NCBI GenBank assembly: GCA_027475525.1
Contig: JAMWFC010000037.1
Coordinates: 1,183,419-1,247,418, forward strand
Reading direction: 5' to 3'
DNA from: Macrolepiota albuminosa
Lineage: Eukaryota; Basidiomycota; Agaricomycetes; Agaricales; Agaricaceae
DNA: 64,000 bases
Shown in pieces: positions 36,000 to 48,419 of the stretch (positions are counted from its first letter, which is position 1; each line of letters opens with the position of its first letter). The position numbers and the translations under genes were made by a program. Under the pieces are notes generated by a model that was not told where the DNA came from, made no database searches, and saw only the letters and a program-made list of their open reading frames with translations.

Positions 36000-38580
36000 A
36001 CAGCCACTGTATGTTAACATATGCTCCTTTTCTTCCACAAATCTCATTACAATGACTTGTGAAGCTTATAATTACATCAACAGTCCAGAGGTGATCTTAT
36101 ATCATTGAATGTCACTCATCCAAATCTGAACTACGAAACAGTTTCTATGCTTATAGAGTGTATTGTGGTGAGCACTATATTTTCCTCATCTAATATAGCA
36201 TACCTTATCCTCTGCAGTCAGTGTCGGACATAGATGGCAAAAGCCTCTTGTTGTCTTCATAGTATTCTATTGTTCTTGTCTCTATTCTTCTAATGACAGT
36301 TGTTCATAGGTGGTCACCTCTCTTGCCCAATTGGGTATGCTAACATTGTATTTTTGAATGCTTTTGCTAATATGTAATCAGGTATTGGACTGGGTGAGTC
36401 AACTCTATCAGACTTATGTTTTCTGATTTCAAGTCCTGATTTAGTTGCAAATGTTGCTGAGTTTGTGTCAATTTATCATATATTATGAAGAACACTCAAG
36501 CTTTCCAACAGATATGGGATTGTTTCGGTGTTTGTTATGAGAAGAAAAATACCACATGTGGGAATAATGATTTTTCAAGGTTTATGTCTTATCCTTGACT
36601 AACTTCTGGAAAAGATCACATATTCAATCAGCTTGATCATGACAATTGTTTGTGATATAACCATCAGTGTATCTCTTGTCTTTTTTTTGAACAAGATGCG
36701 AAGTGGATTCAAAGAGTGAGTTCTATTTTGTTCTTGGCTCAAGAGGATATTGCATATACAACATTGCTTAGGTCTGAGAATGTAATCAAACATCTCGTTG
36801 TTTTCAGGTATTCTTACATTTCCATTCTGCTGCAGCATATTTATAACTAACACATAGTATTGGAAATGGACTATTGACAAGCATCACTGCAATTTGTATA
36901 CTTATAACAGTATGTGACATTGAATTCATGCTTTATCATCCATTGTTTTTGTACTTATTTGATATAGTTTTACATAACTCCTCCTACAAGTATTCTTTCC
37001 ATGGGTGTGTCCTCATATTTGAATAGAATTTCTGTTTATTAAATACTCATGGCAAACATGTCCAGCATTTGTCATTGTTAATGGAAAATGTATGTTGTGA
37101 GCATTGCTTTTGTTTTCTCTACTAATTTCTTATAAAAACTAGTTTATGTCAATTCAATGCTGGTTAGTTGACTAGATATCTGTTTTTATATGTTAATAAA
37201 ACAACTAATTACATATTGTTTGACAATTACAGGTGACGTATGTCAATGGCTTGTTTTTCACATGACTTTGAATTTCTATCTTCACATATTATGTTATATG
37301 TGCAGGCTCAACTCTCGTACAAAAATTCAAGAAATGTTTGAAAACAACCAGATAGAGTGAAATATTGCAAAGCATTTTTCCAATTTCATTGCAAGTAATT
37401 TTTTTATTTTTTATATTTAGTCTACTCAAAGTTGTTGTTCTTTTCTTGTTTGTAGATTTACTATTACAAAAAGAAACCTGAACCATTTCACTTGAATGCT
37501 GTATTTTTTAAGCAGATTAATATTGGATTACTAGTGATTCGTGTATTTGATTCAGTACTTTTGTCCCATTCTGACTCTATAATTTTCATTATATAAAAAG
37601 CAAACTTTCTGAAATGAAATGAAATTCTGTCAAAGTATCACTTTAATGTTAGCAAAATGTATTAGCTAAAAGAAAGATGAATGTCATTATCCTAACAAAG
37701 AATTCAATAACAGATTCAATCAATTGCTTTCATGAAGATATACAATTTATCAAGAAGAATAAGAAATTTGATAACTATCTAATGTAGTTTTACTTGACCA
37801 AAAGTAGTGGTAACTAGGCACCTTGCACCATAGGTAATGTTTCTTCTAGAGGAAATACCAATGAAATTATCTATTGGTATTGCCCTGGCAGGTCAAGTAA
37901 AATTACAGCTCAATAGTTCCTGTCCAGGCTAGTGAGCCTCAAGTATTGTGAGGGTCAGGTAATTTTAAGTAAGCAAAGCAGAGCCCTATCCAAATGCAGT
38001 GAGTTACTAATTGTGTTTTGATTGTAAGTCTGTAGTTGTCTAAATATTCATGACTGTTTCTGGCTTGTGTATTCTACTCTTTTCATTGTACTATCTTGAT
38101 TTCCTCTGCTAAACTCTGAAATTGTTATAAAACTATCTAGCTCATCTGGAACTGAGTTTTTCTGATTGCTGGTATAGGCAGCTTATTTGCATTGATGTTC
38201 AAGTACCTCTTTACAGAACAAAATAGACCTAAACACTTCATATGTTACTTTTCAGCTCCATCTTAGACCAATATTTAGAAAGTACTTAGCATCGCTCCTA
38301 TTTTCAAAACTGAGAGTCAGTACTAGGGCACCCAATAATCAATAGAGATAGCCCACTGTAGTGCATGGCAATACTAAGGTTTACAGTAGGGTTTTGTCAA
38401 TGACTGTCCATAAGATTGGATACTTAATAGAGACCAGTAGCACAATATTGAGGCAGAAGGAGAAATTCTGGCCACTGTTTGTATAAAGCTTGATGTATTA
38501 TGGTCTACAAGTATATATAAATCTAAGAATTGGATAGCATGATATATATTGATAAGTAAACAAACAAAACACATATCACA
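36000..38580. other. AT-rich region without recognisable features
   Basis: Low-complexity AT-rich DNA rich in T and A runs, without coding motifs or clear repeats by eye. Confidence 0.5.
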
Positions 38581-38584
38581 TGGA

Positions 38585-38960
38585 GGATGCATGGTGTAGT
38601 GGCAACACCCTCAAAGTCTAAAACCCCTTGAATGGCCTCATGCTGACAAATACTGAAGCAAGAGGTTATGGGTTTGAACTGCATCACCCACCCAGGTACC
38701 TACCCCAATCACCACCACAGGGTACCTGGTTTCAGCTGCATAAGGGAAGGTTTAGTGGGTATTCCCACCCAGGTACCTACCCCAATCACCACCACAGGGT
38801 ACCTGGTTTCAGCTGCATAAGGGAAGGTTTAGTGGGTATTATGGATAAAAAATTCTTGAGTCCCACACTGTCTCTTGGACAAAAATCCAGGATTCATGTG
38901 TAAATGCATTCCTGCCTCTTGGTAACATGGAGGTCCAATTCCTTTATAGAAGTGGGTTAC
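38585..38960 (+). mobile_element. tRNA-derived SINE-like element
   Basis: The 5' end reads like a tRNA. Seven bases GGATGCA are followed by TGGTGTAGTGG (38592-38602), which fits the pol III A box TRGYNNARNNG at the correct offset. GGTTTGAACTG (38671-38681) fits the B box with one or two differences. The unit continues with a GGTACC-rich body that contains the 77-bp duplication 38691/38768, then an AT-rich tail. The 3' boundary is uncertain. It is not a functional tRNA because the region between the boxes is too long and does not fold as a cloverleaf. Confidence 0.6.
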
Positions 38961-40092
38961 CCTGCAATATCCCAGCCCATAGAGGTTGTCCATTGAGAAC
39001 TGTCTATGGTGTCCACAGTGATACCACCAAAAAAAACACATATTACATTCTCTTTATTTCTTCTTTTGTTTCAATACTTACATATAAATATCACTACATC
39101 CACACATAAACACATGCTCAGTTACTTATTCTGAACTGAGGATTCACATACTTATGAATATATTAGATTATTACTAGGTAACAAGTTCTAACAGGTTATG
39201 GGCCATTGTGGTATCCTTTGAACACCACACAACAAACTCATCCACATCTTGGGTCCTGATTCCTGATTGATCAATTAATTATGCCTTAACACCAATTAAT
39301 TCTATTTCCATGCAACAACTGAGATCTTCTTGTTTTTTATTGTCTTTTTCTCAGGAAATAACACAACAGACTCCATTTTTTTCCTGACTCCTTGAACATT
39401 TATAGCCTCTATACAGTCTACCTGTATATTTGTCCTGCTAAACTGAATGCCTACTAGCTAGCCTTAGAAACTCCATTTGACTGTACCACAGGAGAATTCA
39501 GCAAGTAGTCCATGAAGCTCAAAATCCACTCACCCTTCAGGGCCATACATGGACACAGACACTTGGCACCCATGATGCTCTTAGCCGGTGGCAGCAGGAA
39601 TGATGAAGTATTTTATGACAGACAGCTTGGAGTTTCACCTTAGCACCTGACGTCGCTTAGCTTCTTGCCGACTCAGACTGACAGCATGATTGTGGACTTT
39701 TTCACCATATAGTTTAATTCAGGGCATTTACTTACATATAAATACTTACTTTTTGTTAGTAGTACATCATCAATTTGGCAGTAGGGATTGTATCCCAATA
39801 TTTCGATCACCCTATGCAACAGACTACCTTTTGTTGACCATGTCAGCAAGGGGACTCTGCTTTAGTTCTTTCTCACTCTTTCTGTCTGCAATCTCTTAGT
39901 GCCTTGCAACTACAGCAAGGCATTTGTGCTTAGATCTGCTAAGCAATTCTCACTCTTTCTGTCTGCAATCTCTTAGTGCCTTGCAACTACAGCAAGGCAT
40001 TTGTGCTTAGATCTGCTAAGCAATCTCATCATTTTATCATCTCTTTTAGGTGCTAACACTTAGCGCCTCTTAGTGACTCCTTTACAGTGTTT

Positions 40093-40220
40093 CTTAGCGC
40101 CTTTCCTTGGCGACTCTCTCTTGCGCCCCTTAGCGCCTTTCCTTGGCAACTCTCTCCCACGCTCCTTAGCACCTTTCCTTGGCAACTCTTTCCCACGCCT
40201 CTTAGCACCTTTCAGTGGTG
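40093..40220. repeat. 36-bp minisatellite, about 3.5 copies
   Basis: Units starting CTTAGCGCCTTTCCTTGGC begin at 40093, 40129, 40165 and 40201, an exact 36-bp period with a few substitutions. Shorter CTTAGC-CCT words also occur at 39640-40090, suggesting older flanking copies. Confidence 0.85.
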
Positions 40221-40399
40221 ATTTTTAGCATACTCTTGCCGCATTTTTGGGCCTTACATAAGCGCCAATCTCCCCTTTTCCTTACCACCAACCTCTTGCC
40301 TACTGTGCGTTTTCTGGGCATTTTTGGGCCTTACATAAGCGCCAATCTCCCCTTTTCCTTACCACCAACCTCTTGCCTACTGTGCGTTTTCTGGAACCT

Positions 40400-43190
40400 G
40401 TCCGGGACTCTCTCCCATACTTAGCACACCCAAAGCTATATTGACTAAGTAGCTGTACTAGTGATAGTGCACCTTAGCACAATTTGGGCGTCATCAGCGT
40501 CCTCCATCCATCCCATTTTAGAATGGCCACTAGTTCTTTGTATTTGCATTGGTGTTATTCATTGTTGACATGAATGTACTGGGGCATGGCTGCACTCAGT
40601 TAAAAGAATTGGCACTTCAAGTATACCATACCATCAGTATAAGCATGGTTGACCCACTCTACCAATGTAGATGTTTATTGCCTTCATGTGCTCTTGGCTA
40701 AAGAGGAGGACAAACAGCATTGGTTCTATGCCAACCACAGACTACACTGTTATATTGGGGCAGACCCCAACATCCATCATTTATAGAAGTGAACTGTGCA
40801 ATACAGACCACTTCTTCAGTCTTGCTCCAGCTCTTCAGCAGAACCTACCATCATGTTAGAGTTGCATCTTCCTCTATCTGACACATTGGCACTGTCCTCA
40901 CAACCTCCCTCCCTCAACAAGCATATGCAATCTTCTTAACTAGAGAATTATTCTTCTAGTTTATGTGAGCCATTGGCCTCCCCTATCACACCAGTGATAC
41001 AATGCTGTACCAGCAGTCAGGGACACAACATGCATCAGAAGTCAAAATAAACATTTAATCATAAGGCTGAAAACTGTAAGCCTCCTGGTAGCAGTCTCAA
41101 CAAATTATATCTTCAAAAACACCCCAATAAATACACAGACAGTACAGAACAAAGAGCAGGGACCAGCTCAAGCTATCCACTCAACAATAGTCCAACTACT
41201 GTAATGAGGAGGGGAAGCATGGGAGCTGGCAGAAGTGACAAAATGGGATCAATTTGTGATGATCTAGATCAAGATCAGATCTGACAATGCCTGATTTGAC
41301 ATGATTGAAAGGGAAAAGGAAAAGAAGCATGGAATGCAGGGAAGCACTAAAAGAGGAAAGAAGGATCTATGAATGGGATTGTGCTAAATGGAGCTGAAGC
41401 AAATGGGGAAGTGGCAATCAGAGACATCCAGAGGAATAGTGGAACAAGAAGTTGAATAGTGGAACTGGTGGCACCAAAACATGCCTCCCAAAAGAGAAAT
41501 TGGACTATCAAATATGTTCTGGAGGCTAGGGAGTTGACAACAAAGAATCATGTGTAGATAGTGGTCTGTGCACCAGAAAAACAGTATAAATAGGCCAAGT
41601 TTAGTAAAGAATAGACAGGCAATTGATAGGCAAAGGCTTGGTGATTTCCAGGGAGTGAATCACTTAGGCTGGAGTTTGTTGAGAACCTTCTGTTTTCAGG
41701 AAGATTATTGAAAGCCTTCAACATTATAATATATCAACTTCATCATCAAGTCAGTGTGCATTGCAAGTAACATTCTACACCATCAAGCCCCAGAACTATC
41801 AGTACTACTTGCAACCAAGTACTACAACCAGACCATGGTGTGATCACACTTTTCTCAAGCCTTTTTCTTTGAGACTGTACATTGGTCTAAAAGGGGGGTA
41901 TGTAACTGGAGACCTTCTAGAGATTCTCTTATCTGATGTTCTTCTACTGTAGTTGGCTTCAGCACCTCAGAGAGGTGTTCATATTATTTTAGAAAAGTAC
42001 TATTTAAACAAGCCAGAGTAATTACAATAGTAATTACTCCTCTAATTAAATTATTGTATTTAATTATGTTTGGGTAGATACTTTTTTACTTACATTATGT
42101 ACAGAAAAATCTACCAATTTGGCAGATTCTGTGTCTTATGTGAGTGAGAACTTATACTCTTACAGAAGCATCAGAACTGGACTGTGGAGAACTGGAAAAG
42201 GGTGTTGTAGACAGTGATAGAATTCTACACAGGCTAGGCACATCAATGGCAGGCTCAGCATTGGCTCCAGACACCTTGCCACACCTTGTTCCAAACTTGG
42301 TACATACAATTTATCCATTTTAGGCCTTACCTGATGGCCATGCACAGCAATCAATGGAACAAATCAGTGATAGCACTGGTGGCTCAGTTAGACAGACAGT
42401 TTTCTTATTCATTTCTTACTACTTAGTTTAATGCATAACATTGACTTACAGTTTACTGCTCCTTAGTGATCTTTAGCCATTTAGCAATGGTGAACTCATA
42501 TTTACTATAAATACTTACCATTGTCACTAGCTACAACACAGAACAGAGTACCCCATTTACATCTCAGTTCAATCTATGGTTCAGCTTTCTTTTGCACTGA
42601 CTAAATTCATAGTTGCCAACTGTCTGAACATCTCTAGCCTGCTTGCCACAGTTACATATATGGGACCTACATGCTTTGCATCTACAGCAAGCATCACACA
42701 GCTTAATTGTTGTCAAGCCTCCAGTTCTCTTGCTGCACTTTTTGCCACACTTTACTTGTATCTGCTCCCTCTTTCATTTAGGTGCACCACATTGTTAGTG
42801 CATTATCCTTGCCACACATCCCTTACCAACTACTCTTACCAACCTTCACCAAACCTTGCCATTCAACCCATTTTTGATTTGTTCTCTGGGACTTGCCCAA
42901 GACTCCCTCAACACTTAGTGTGCACAATGCATTTTTCCTGGTCAGTAGCTGTAAACCATGTCTGCTACTGATCAACTTCTGGGCATCATCAACAGATGAG
43001 ACAAAAATCAACAAGATTGAGTCAGATAGGAAGCAGTATGTGTGAAAGCTACAAGGGGAAAGCATTTTAAACTGAACAACTACACCTACCGTGAAGCATG
43101 TAGGAGGAAATAATCTTATGGTATGGTGCCATATGGGTTGGAATGAAGTAGGAAAGCTGATAGAGATAGTAGAGACTTATATAATCTCAT
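40400..43190. other. AT-rich region, no gene; possible LTR remnant near 41.6-41.8 kb
   Basis: No protein motif is readable. The stretch at about 41640-41790 (GGCTGGAGTTTGTTGAG, then short CA-rich sequence) has the feel of an LTR end followed by an element leader, but no partner LTR was found. I keep this as a suggestion only. Confidence 0.3.
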
Positions 43191-43194
43191 ATTT

Positions 43195-43430
43195 AGGCAA
43201 TTTTGGAGTTTTTACTGGTTTGTTGTCCTGTACAGTTGTTTTCCATGCTTCTGAGGCTCTAGAAGTGTCAGTCCTGGAATAAAAAATCCCTAGACTTGTT
43301 TTTTTTGGATTTCTCTCTGCCAGGTGAGAAGTTATTGTGACATTATTGGTACATACTCTAATATACTTTGGATATCTCTCTGTCAGCTGTGTGACTGAGC
43401 CATAGCCTTCAGAGGTCAGCTTTTTGTGAG
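43195..43430 (+). repeat. copy of the dispersed repeat seen at 7960-8225
   Basis: The segment shares, in order, GAGTTTTTA, TGTACAGTTGTTT-CCATGCTTC, AATCCCTAGACTTGTTTT and CAGCTGTGTGACTGAGCC with 7960-8225. It is interrupted by about 60 bp of extra sequence. No coding capacity. Confidence 0.65.
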
Positions 43431-44185
43431 TATGTGATGCCTGGGCACACTCATATAACCTCACCAGTTAAATGTGAAAGTCCATGTATAGATTGCTATG
43501 TTATATGTATCTGATCTGCATGATGCTGTACATATATAGTCAATATTGAGCTTTAATTTATAAAGTATTCTGATGTTAGTATTCCAAATGAAAAGACCAC
43601 TATGGCAATTGATAGCAGCCATTGGATGAAGTCTGACATAAAAATATGACTGCACATTTTTAATTTTGTGGGGGCCCAGGAAGAGTTCTGCCAGAAAAAA
43701 CAAGTTTTTCCTTGTACTTGAGCCAAAAGCAAGACTAACAACATCTTTGGAACCTCTTTTTTCTGTTTGCAGTAACACGGGCATTCACAGAACCAGCAAC
43801 AAGATTCACTGCAAGGAGCATGCATCATGTCAACAATGGTTGGAGGCAAGGAGAACTTAGAGTCTTTCAGGCAAAAAATGTAGACATCAATTAAATTCAG
43901 TTAAAAAGTAGTATGATACATGTGTATTTTCAATGATGCCTAGATATTGTACATTGTACTGTTGACTATAGCTAGCAAGTATTAGTGATTCCTGCTGATT
44001 GCTGTTAAGAACATTGATTAAATCAAAAACCAATTTTGATCTCATTTGATTGGAGTTGTTTCAGGCCTTTGTTCAGTTTTATTCATAAGGAAAAACTGTA
44101 TTATATATTGTAACTAGTTCTATGTAAACAGCTAATCTGATATATATGCACTGCATGAGCATCAGGTATTGTTCCAGATGTAAGT

Positions 44186-44335
44186 GTAAGGGCAACCTCT
44201 GGAGGCTGTGGCTCAGTCACACAGCTGGCAGAGGGAGATCCAAAGTTCCGAGATCTAGAATAGATCGAGGTTTTTCTGTGCAGCGGACTATGTGTGGGAA
44301 AAATGTCTTCAATTTTTGCCGTCATGTGACTGTGT
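44186..44335 (-). repeat. two inverted dispersed-repeat fragments joined together
   Basis: 44186-44246 is the reverse complement of about 8150-8215 (CCAGCTGTGTGACTGAGCC word). 44250-44335 is the reverse complement of 28655-28740. The junction of two otherwise separate repeats lies directly before the minisatellite array, which shares the AATGTCTTC-ATTTTT core with the second fragment. Confidence 0.65.
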
Positions 44336-44367
44336 TTGTTCTCGTTGCCATTACTTCCTTCCGGTAA

Positions 44368-45380
44368 GCATGGGAATAATGTCTTCGATTTTTAACGTCA
44401 TGTGATACTACCGTAAGTCTGTACGGTTACAGAGATGCGTGGGAATAATGTCTTCGATTTTTAACGTCATGTGATACTACCGTTCGTCTGTACGGTTACT
44501 TAGTCAGCAGTAGACCATGTACGCGTGGGAATAATGTCTTCATTTTTTAACGTCATGTGATACTACCGTACGTCTGTACGGTTACAGAAATGTGTGGGAA
44601 TAATGTCTTCGATTTTTAACGTCATGTGATACTACCGTTCGTCTGTACGGTTACTTAGTCAGCAGTAGACCATGTACGTGTGGGAGTAATTTTTAACGTC
44701 ATGTGATACTACCGTTCGTCTGTACGGTTACTTAGTCAGCAGTAGACCATGTACGTGTGGGAGTAATGTCTTTATTTTTTAACGTCATGTGATACTACCG
44801 TACGTTTGTACGGTTACAGAAATGCGTGGGAATAATGTCTTCGATTTTTAACGTCATGTGATACTACCGTTCGTCTGTACGGTTACTTAGTCAGCAGTAG
44901 ACCATGTACGCGTGGGAATAATGTCTTCATTTTTTAACGTCATGTGATACTACCGTACGTCTGTACAGTTACAGAAATGCGTGGGAATAATGTCTTCATG
45001 TCTTCATTTTTTAACGTCATGTGATACTACCGTACGTCTGTACAGTTACAGAAATGCGTGGGAATAATGTCTTCGATTTTTAACGTCATGTGATACTACT
45101 GTTCGTCTGTACGGTTACTTAGTCAGCAGTAGACCATGTACGCGTGGGAGTAATGTCTTCATTTTTTAACGTCATGTGATACTACCGTACATCTGTACGG
45201 TTACAGAGATGCGTGGGAATAATGTCTTCTATTTTTAACGTCATGTGATACTACCGTAAGTCTGTACGGTTACAGAGATGCGTGGGAATAATGTCTTCGA
45301 TTTTTAACGTCATGTGATACTAGTACGGTTACATATATGTGTGGGAATTGTGTCTTCCCTTTTTAACGTCATTTGTTCCG
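44368..45380 (+). repeat. higher-order minisatellite of alternating 69- and 86-bp units
   Basis: Each unit starts GCGTGGGAATAATGTCTTC (variants GTG or GCA) and contains TTTTTAACGTCATGTGATAC. Unit starts at 44368, 44437, 44523, 44592, 44678, 44824, 44910, 44979, 45142, 45211, 45280 and 45339 give mostly alternating 69 and 86 bp. The longer unit carries an extra TTAGTCAGCAGTAGACC block. Many 69-bp units hold a perfect hairpin ACCGTAC-GTCT-GTACGGT. Two spacings of 77 bp (44678 to 44755 and 44979 to 45056) coincide with the window-wide 77-bp duplications and are probably artefactual. Confidence 0.85.
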
Positions 45381-45868
45381 TAGCTTTACTATGTTAATAT
45401 TTGATATCTACATACGCCAGGATGTAGCCACGGTTGGGTCTGTTTTAACACATTCTCTACACCCACTCGGTCCGTAATGTTCCAATTTTATTTGGCTGAC
45501 GTTCTTTCCTTGCCAGATGTATTGGATGTCCAGTCGACCCATAGATCAAGCGGTCTCTGAAAAATAGGCCTATTTCGATGACTAATTGTGAGTCTTTCTA
45601 TGTCCTGCCTGGTACAGGCACGACAGGACACGATATTAGATCGCAGATAATAGCCGCCACGCGAAAACCATATATCGGAGCAGACACATGCATTATGACT
45701 TATTTCCTTGGCTGCCTTCTGTGGAGAGCGATCCCTGAATACCAGTGCTGATATACCCCCCGAAAGATTTGGCATATCGCCACTATCTAATGAACACCTA
45801 TTGTCACTTGAGAGGTCTGTTATCCAGCGCAATAGATATATGACAACAAATCATCGATTTACTAGATC

Positions 45869-47330
45869 ATGGCACTTACTGATTTCGACAGTCTGCCATG
45901 CGACAAGCCGTCATTACGACCGATTATTAATGCGCCACGGCTTAACATGGAGCAACAACGGGCTATGCTCAAAGTTAAATATTCTTATTCAGACTCTTCC
46001 GACAGTTATTCGGATTCCCTCCCTACTTACTTCAGACTCTACTCCGAATCGTATGCGTTTTCTCGTGGTCGTTCACCGTCGCTGTTTCTATATCCCTTAT
46101 TGATGTGTTCGTGACGAATACAGGTCGCCGCCACCGTATCATTGACATCATGATTCTAAGTATCTCCTCGCCTAAGCAGAGGTATTTATATGCTTCGTTT
46201 CCCAAAACCAAGGCGCGTACTACTCGATTTGATGTCTTCTCCAATCCGAGCTTCTCTACGTCGTCCCACTATTTTTTCCTTTATGTCTTTATCCGCTCCC
46301 TTGTGTGCCCCTTGGTGGTGCTCCTCCCTCTAAGTATGATGGCAGAGACGACTCGGCACGCTACGACCCTTACCAGCGAGGCATTCGCTGTTTAAGCGGC
46401 CGTTGTGCGTCGACGAGCCATAATCTATAGTGCTCCTGGGATGCTCGTATAATGATGTTACGGACTTCAGCATTTTCAAATGCTGTTACGGACTGGGGTT
46501 TTGTTCTTTGCACTAGCAAGACATACGGTCAAAGACACCCAACACGTTCTTTCATCCTCAATTTACTACCACATGGAGCACTACCACGATATCCTATTGT
46601 GGCGCCCTCACACATCCTCCCATCGCCCCTCTGGTATCAAGATGCGCGCCATGTCTTGTCAGGGGATTCTCCAGGTGACGGAGAGGTATTCAGATGTGCT
46701 GTATCACATTAGACCCGCTCATCTCGTTTTTCTGTATGTTTTGACTTCTTGGTTCGCTCGTTAATTGACCTTGAGTCAGGAGCTATACGCATCGTGACAA
46801 ACGGACCCATCTCACAACGAAAGCTTTCGATGGACAAGGAATTCTCGTTGCCGCATTCCATACTCATGAAAATCAACGGCTTGATGAAGTTTGGACTTAC
46901 TCGGATGCTTTGAAAGAGGTCGAGTGGAACGCAAAGCTCATCGTCGCCAAACATATAGTACGCCGCGAGCCTAACGAGCCTGATTTCACTTCATGTGGAA
47001 AGGATTTGGTACGTGAAGTGTTCTTGACGATCGAACTTGCTTAATGTTATGTGCAGTGCGGCAACATAACGATACCTCATCAAGTAGATCTGGGCATAAA
47101 GGCCAATATTTTCATGCTCGACTAGAGGTATGTTCGCTTTATGCATATCGAAACACTCATACTAAACGTTCTGTTTCTAGTTATTTTTATTGTAGTTAGT
47201 AGAATATCTATATATACATTCTATACCCGTAGCTGGACGTCAAGACTAAACACACGCTGCTGGGTTTATGCGGTGTTTGGTGTCCACCGTCATTGGAGCC
47301 TTAGGCGCAATTCTCATGAGGAACATTGAA
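45869..47330 (+). other. possible unassigned coding fragments
   Basis: Composition is closer to coding DNA than the neighbours. 45869-46110 starts MALTDFDSLPCDKPSLRP and contains a Ser/Tyr-rich stretch. 46455-46760 and a following frame reading GILVAAFHTHENQRLDEVW to PDFTSCGKDL could be joined. An apparent intron then runs from GTACGTGAAG at about 47010 to GTGCAG, and CGNITIPHQVDLG follows. I could not build one continuous gene and recognise no family, so this is offered only as a place where a gene may be. Confidence 0.25.
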
Positions 47331-47639
47331 TGGTACGTCGTCTTTGCTCTATTGTCAGTAAAGCTCTTATAGATTAAACGTCTTTAGTGGAACGGTTTCG
47401 TAATAATAGTAGAAGACCCTTTATTAATCATTTGTATCGGTGCAGCTAATAATTACATTAATACTTCACTACTGAGGCCATAATTTGTTTCTTATCAAAA
47501 AAAGGGCAAAGAAAACTGTTGCCTGTTTTGTAGCTAGGTTTTACCATAGAAACCGGCAAATTTCCTCTGTCTGAAGACTTTTTTCTATCGGAAATTGATA
47601 CATTGGAAATGGCATAACAGTTTACCTTTTCACATTTTT

Positions 47640-47729
47640 TTTTTTTTTTGAAGACTTTTTTCTATCGGAAATTGATACATTGGAAATGGCATAACAGTTT
47701 ACCTTTTCACATTTTTTTTTTTTTTTAAA

Positions 47730-47772
<43 letters not shown>

Positions 47773-47815
47773 TTATATATTTTTTATTTTATTTTATTTT
47801 ATTTTTTTTTTATTG
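47640..47815. repeat. poly-T and (ATT)n microsatellite
   Basis: T runs of about 14-16 bases are duplicated by the 77-bp unit 47572/47649. They are followed by about 15 ATT repeats (47727-47772) and TTTTATTTTA low-complexity sequence. Copy numbers in such tracts are unreliable in assemblies. Confidence 0.85.
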
Positions 47816-47884
47816 ACGTTAAACCGCCAGTTTTCAGAAGACCAATGTAAGGGCCTGATGAATCGCGACAATCACGTGAGCTAG

Positions 47885-47954
47885 CCTAGGAGAGGAGGCG
47901 CAAGTGAGACTGGGTTCCGTAGGGAACTTTCACTTCGACGTCCTCCTCCCTAGG
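47885..47954. other. 70-bp foldback (hairpin) sequence
   Basis: CCTAGG, GAGGAGG, AAGTGA and GTTCC on the left pair in order with GGAAC, TCACTT, CCTCCTC and CCTAGG on the right around a GTAG loop. This gives about 24 base pairs with small internal loops. It stands out as GC-rich next to AT-rich low-complexity DNA. It could be a structured RNA or the end of a foldback element; neither is shown. Confidence 0.6.
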
Positions 47955-48419
47955 TAAGAAAACACAATTGGGTGCCATTAGTGCTTACTACTAGTCAGCC
48001 GTTCATATTTTCGTATATGATGTCTTTATGCCACCCTGGATCGTCAACGTTCAGCTAACTGAGCTTTATTGCCAGTAGGTAAAAGGATTACCGAAACACC
48101 TTAATCGGTATCATAGTATCATGATTTGTTATTCCCCTACACTGTTTAATACTTCAATTTTCTGATTGTGATACCGTAGGCTTGTTAAATACAATTGATT
48201 ATTAGCATGTCCAAGTCATCCGATCACTTACAACGTCCGCAATGAAACATTGTCGGTGTCACACCGTCCTGATGTATAGCCCGTTAGTCCAATGTAGTAC
48301 ACTATCTACATATATAGTACACTATCTACATCTGTAGTACACTATATACAACGTTCAACCATATACCATATACAGTACGACATATACAATGTACAATATT
48401 TAGGGTTGCGAGCAAGAAA

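Noticed and set aside
35579..36900. A complete DUF6534 gene
   Set aside because: Only a few exons read convincingly; neither a start nor the C-terminal helices could be found, so it was kept as a fragment only.
38585..38690. Functional tRNA gene
   Set aside because: A and B boxes are present, but the distance between them is too long and the intervening sequence does not give a cloverleaf; it continues as a SINE-like body.
44368..45380. CRISPR-like array
   Set aside because: Repeats and 'spacers' are both repeated, units are 69/86 bp, and the genome is clearly eukaryotic. It is a minisatellite.
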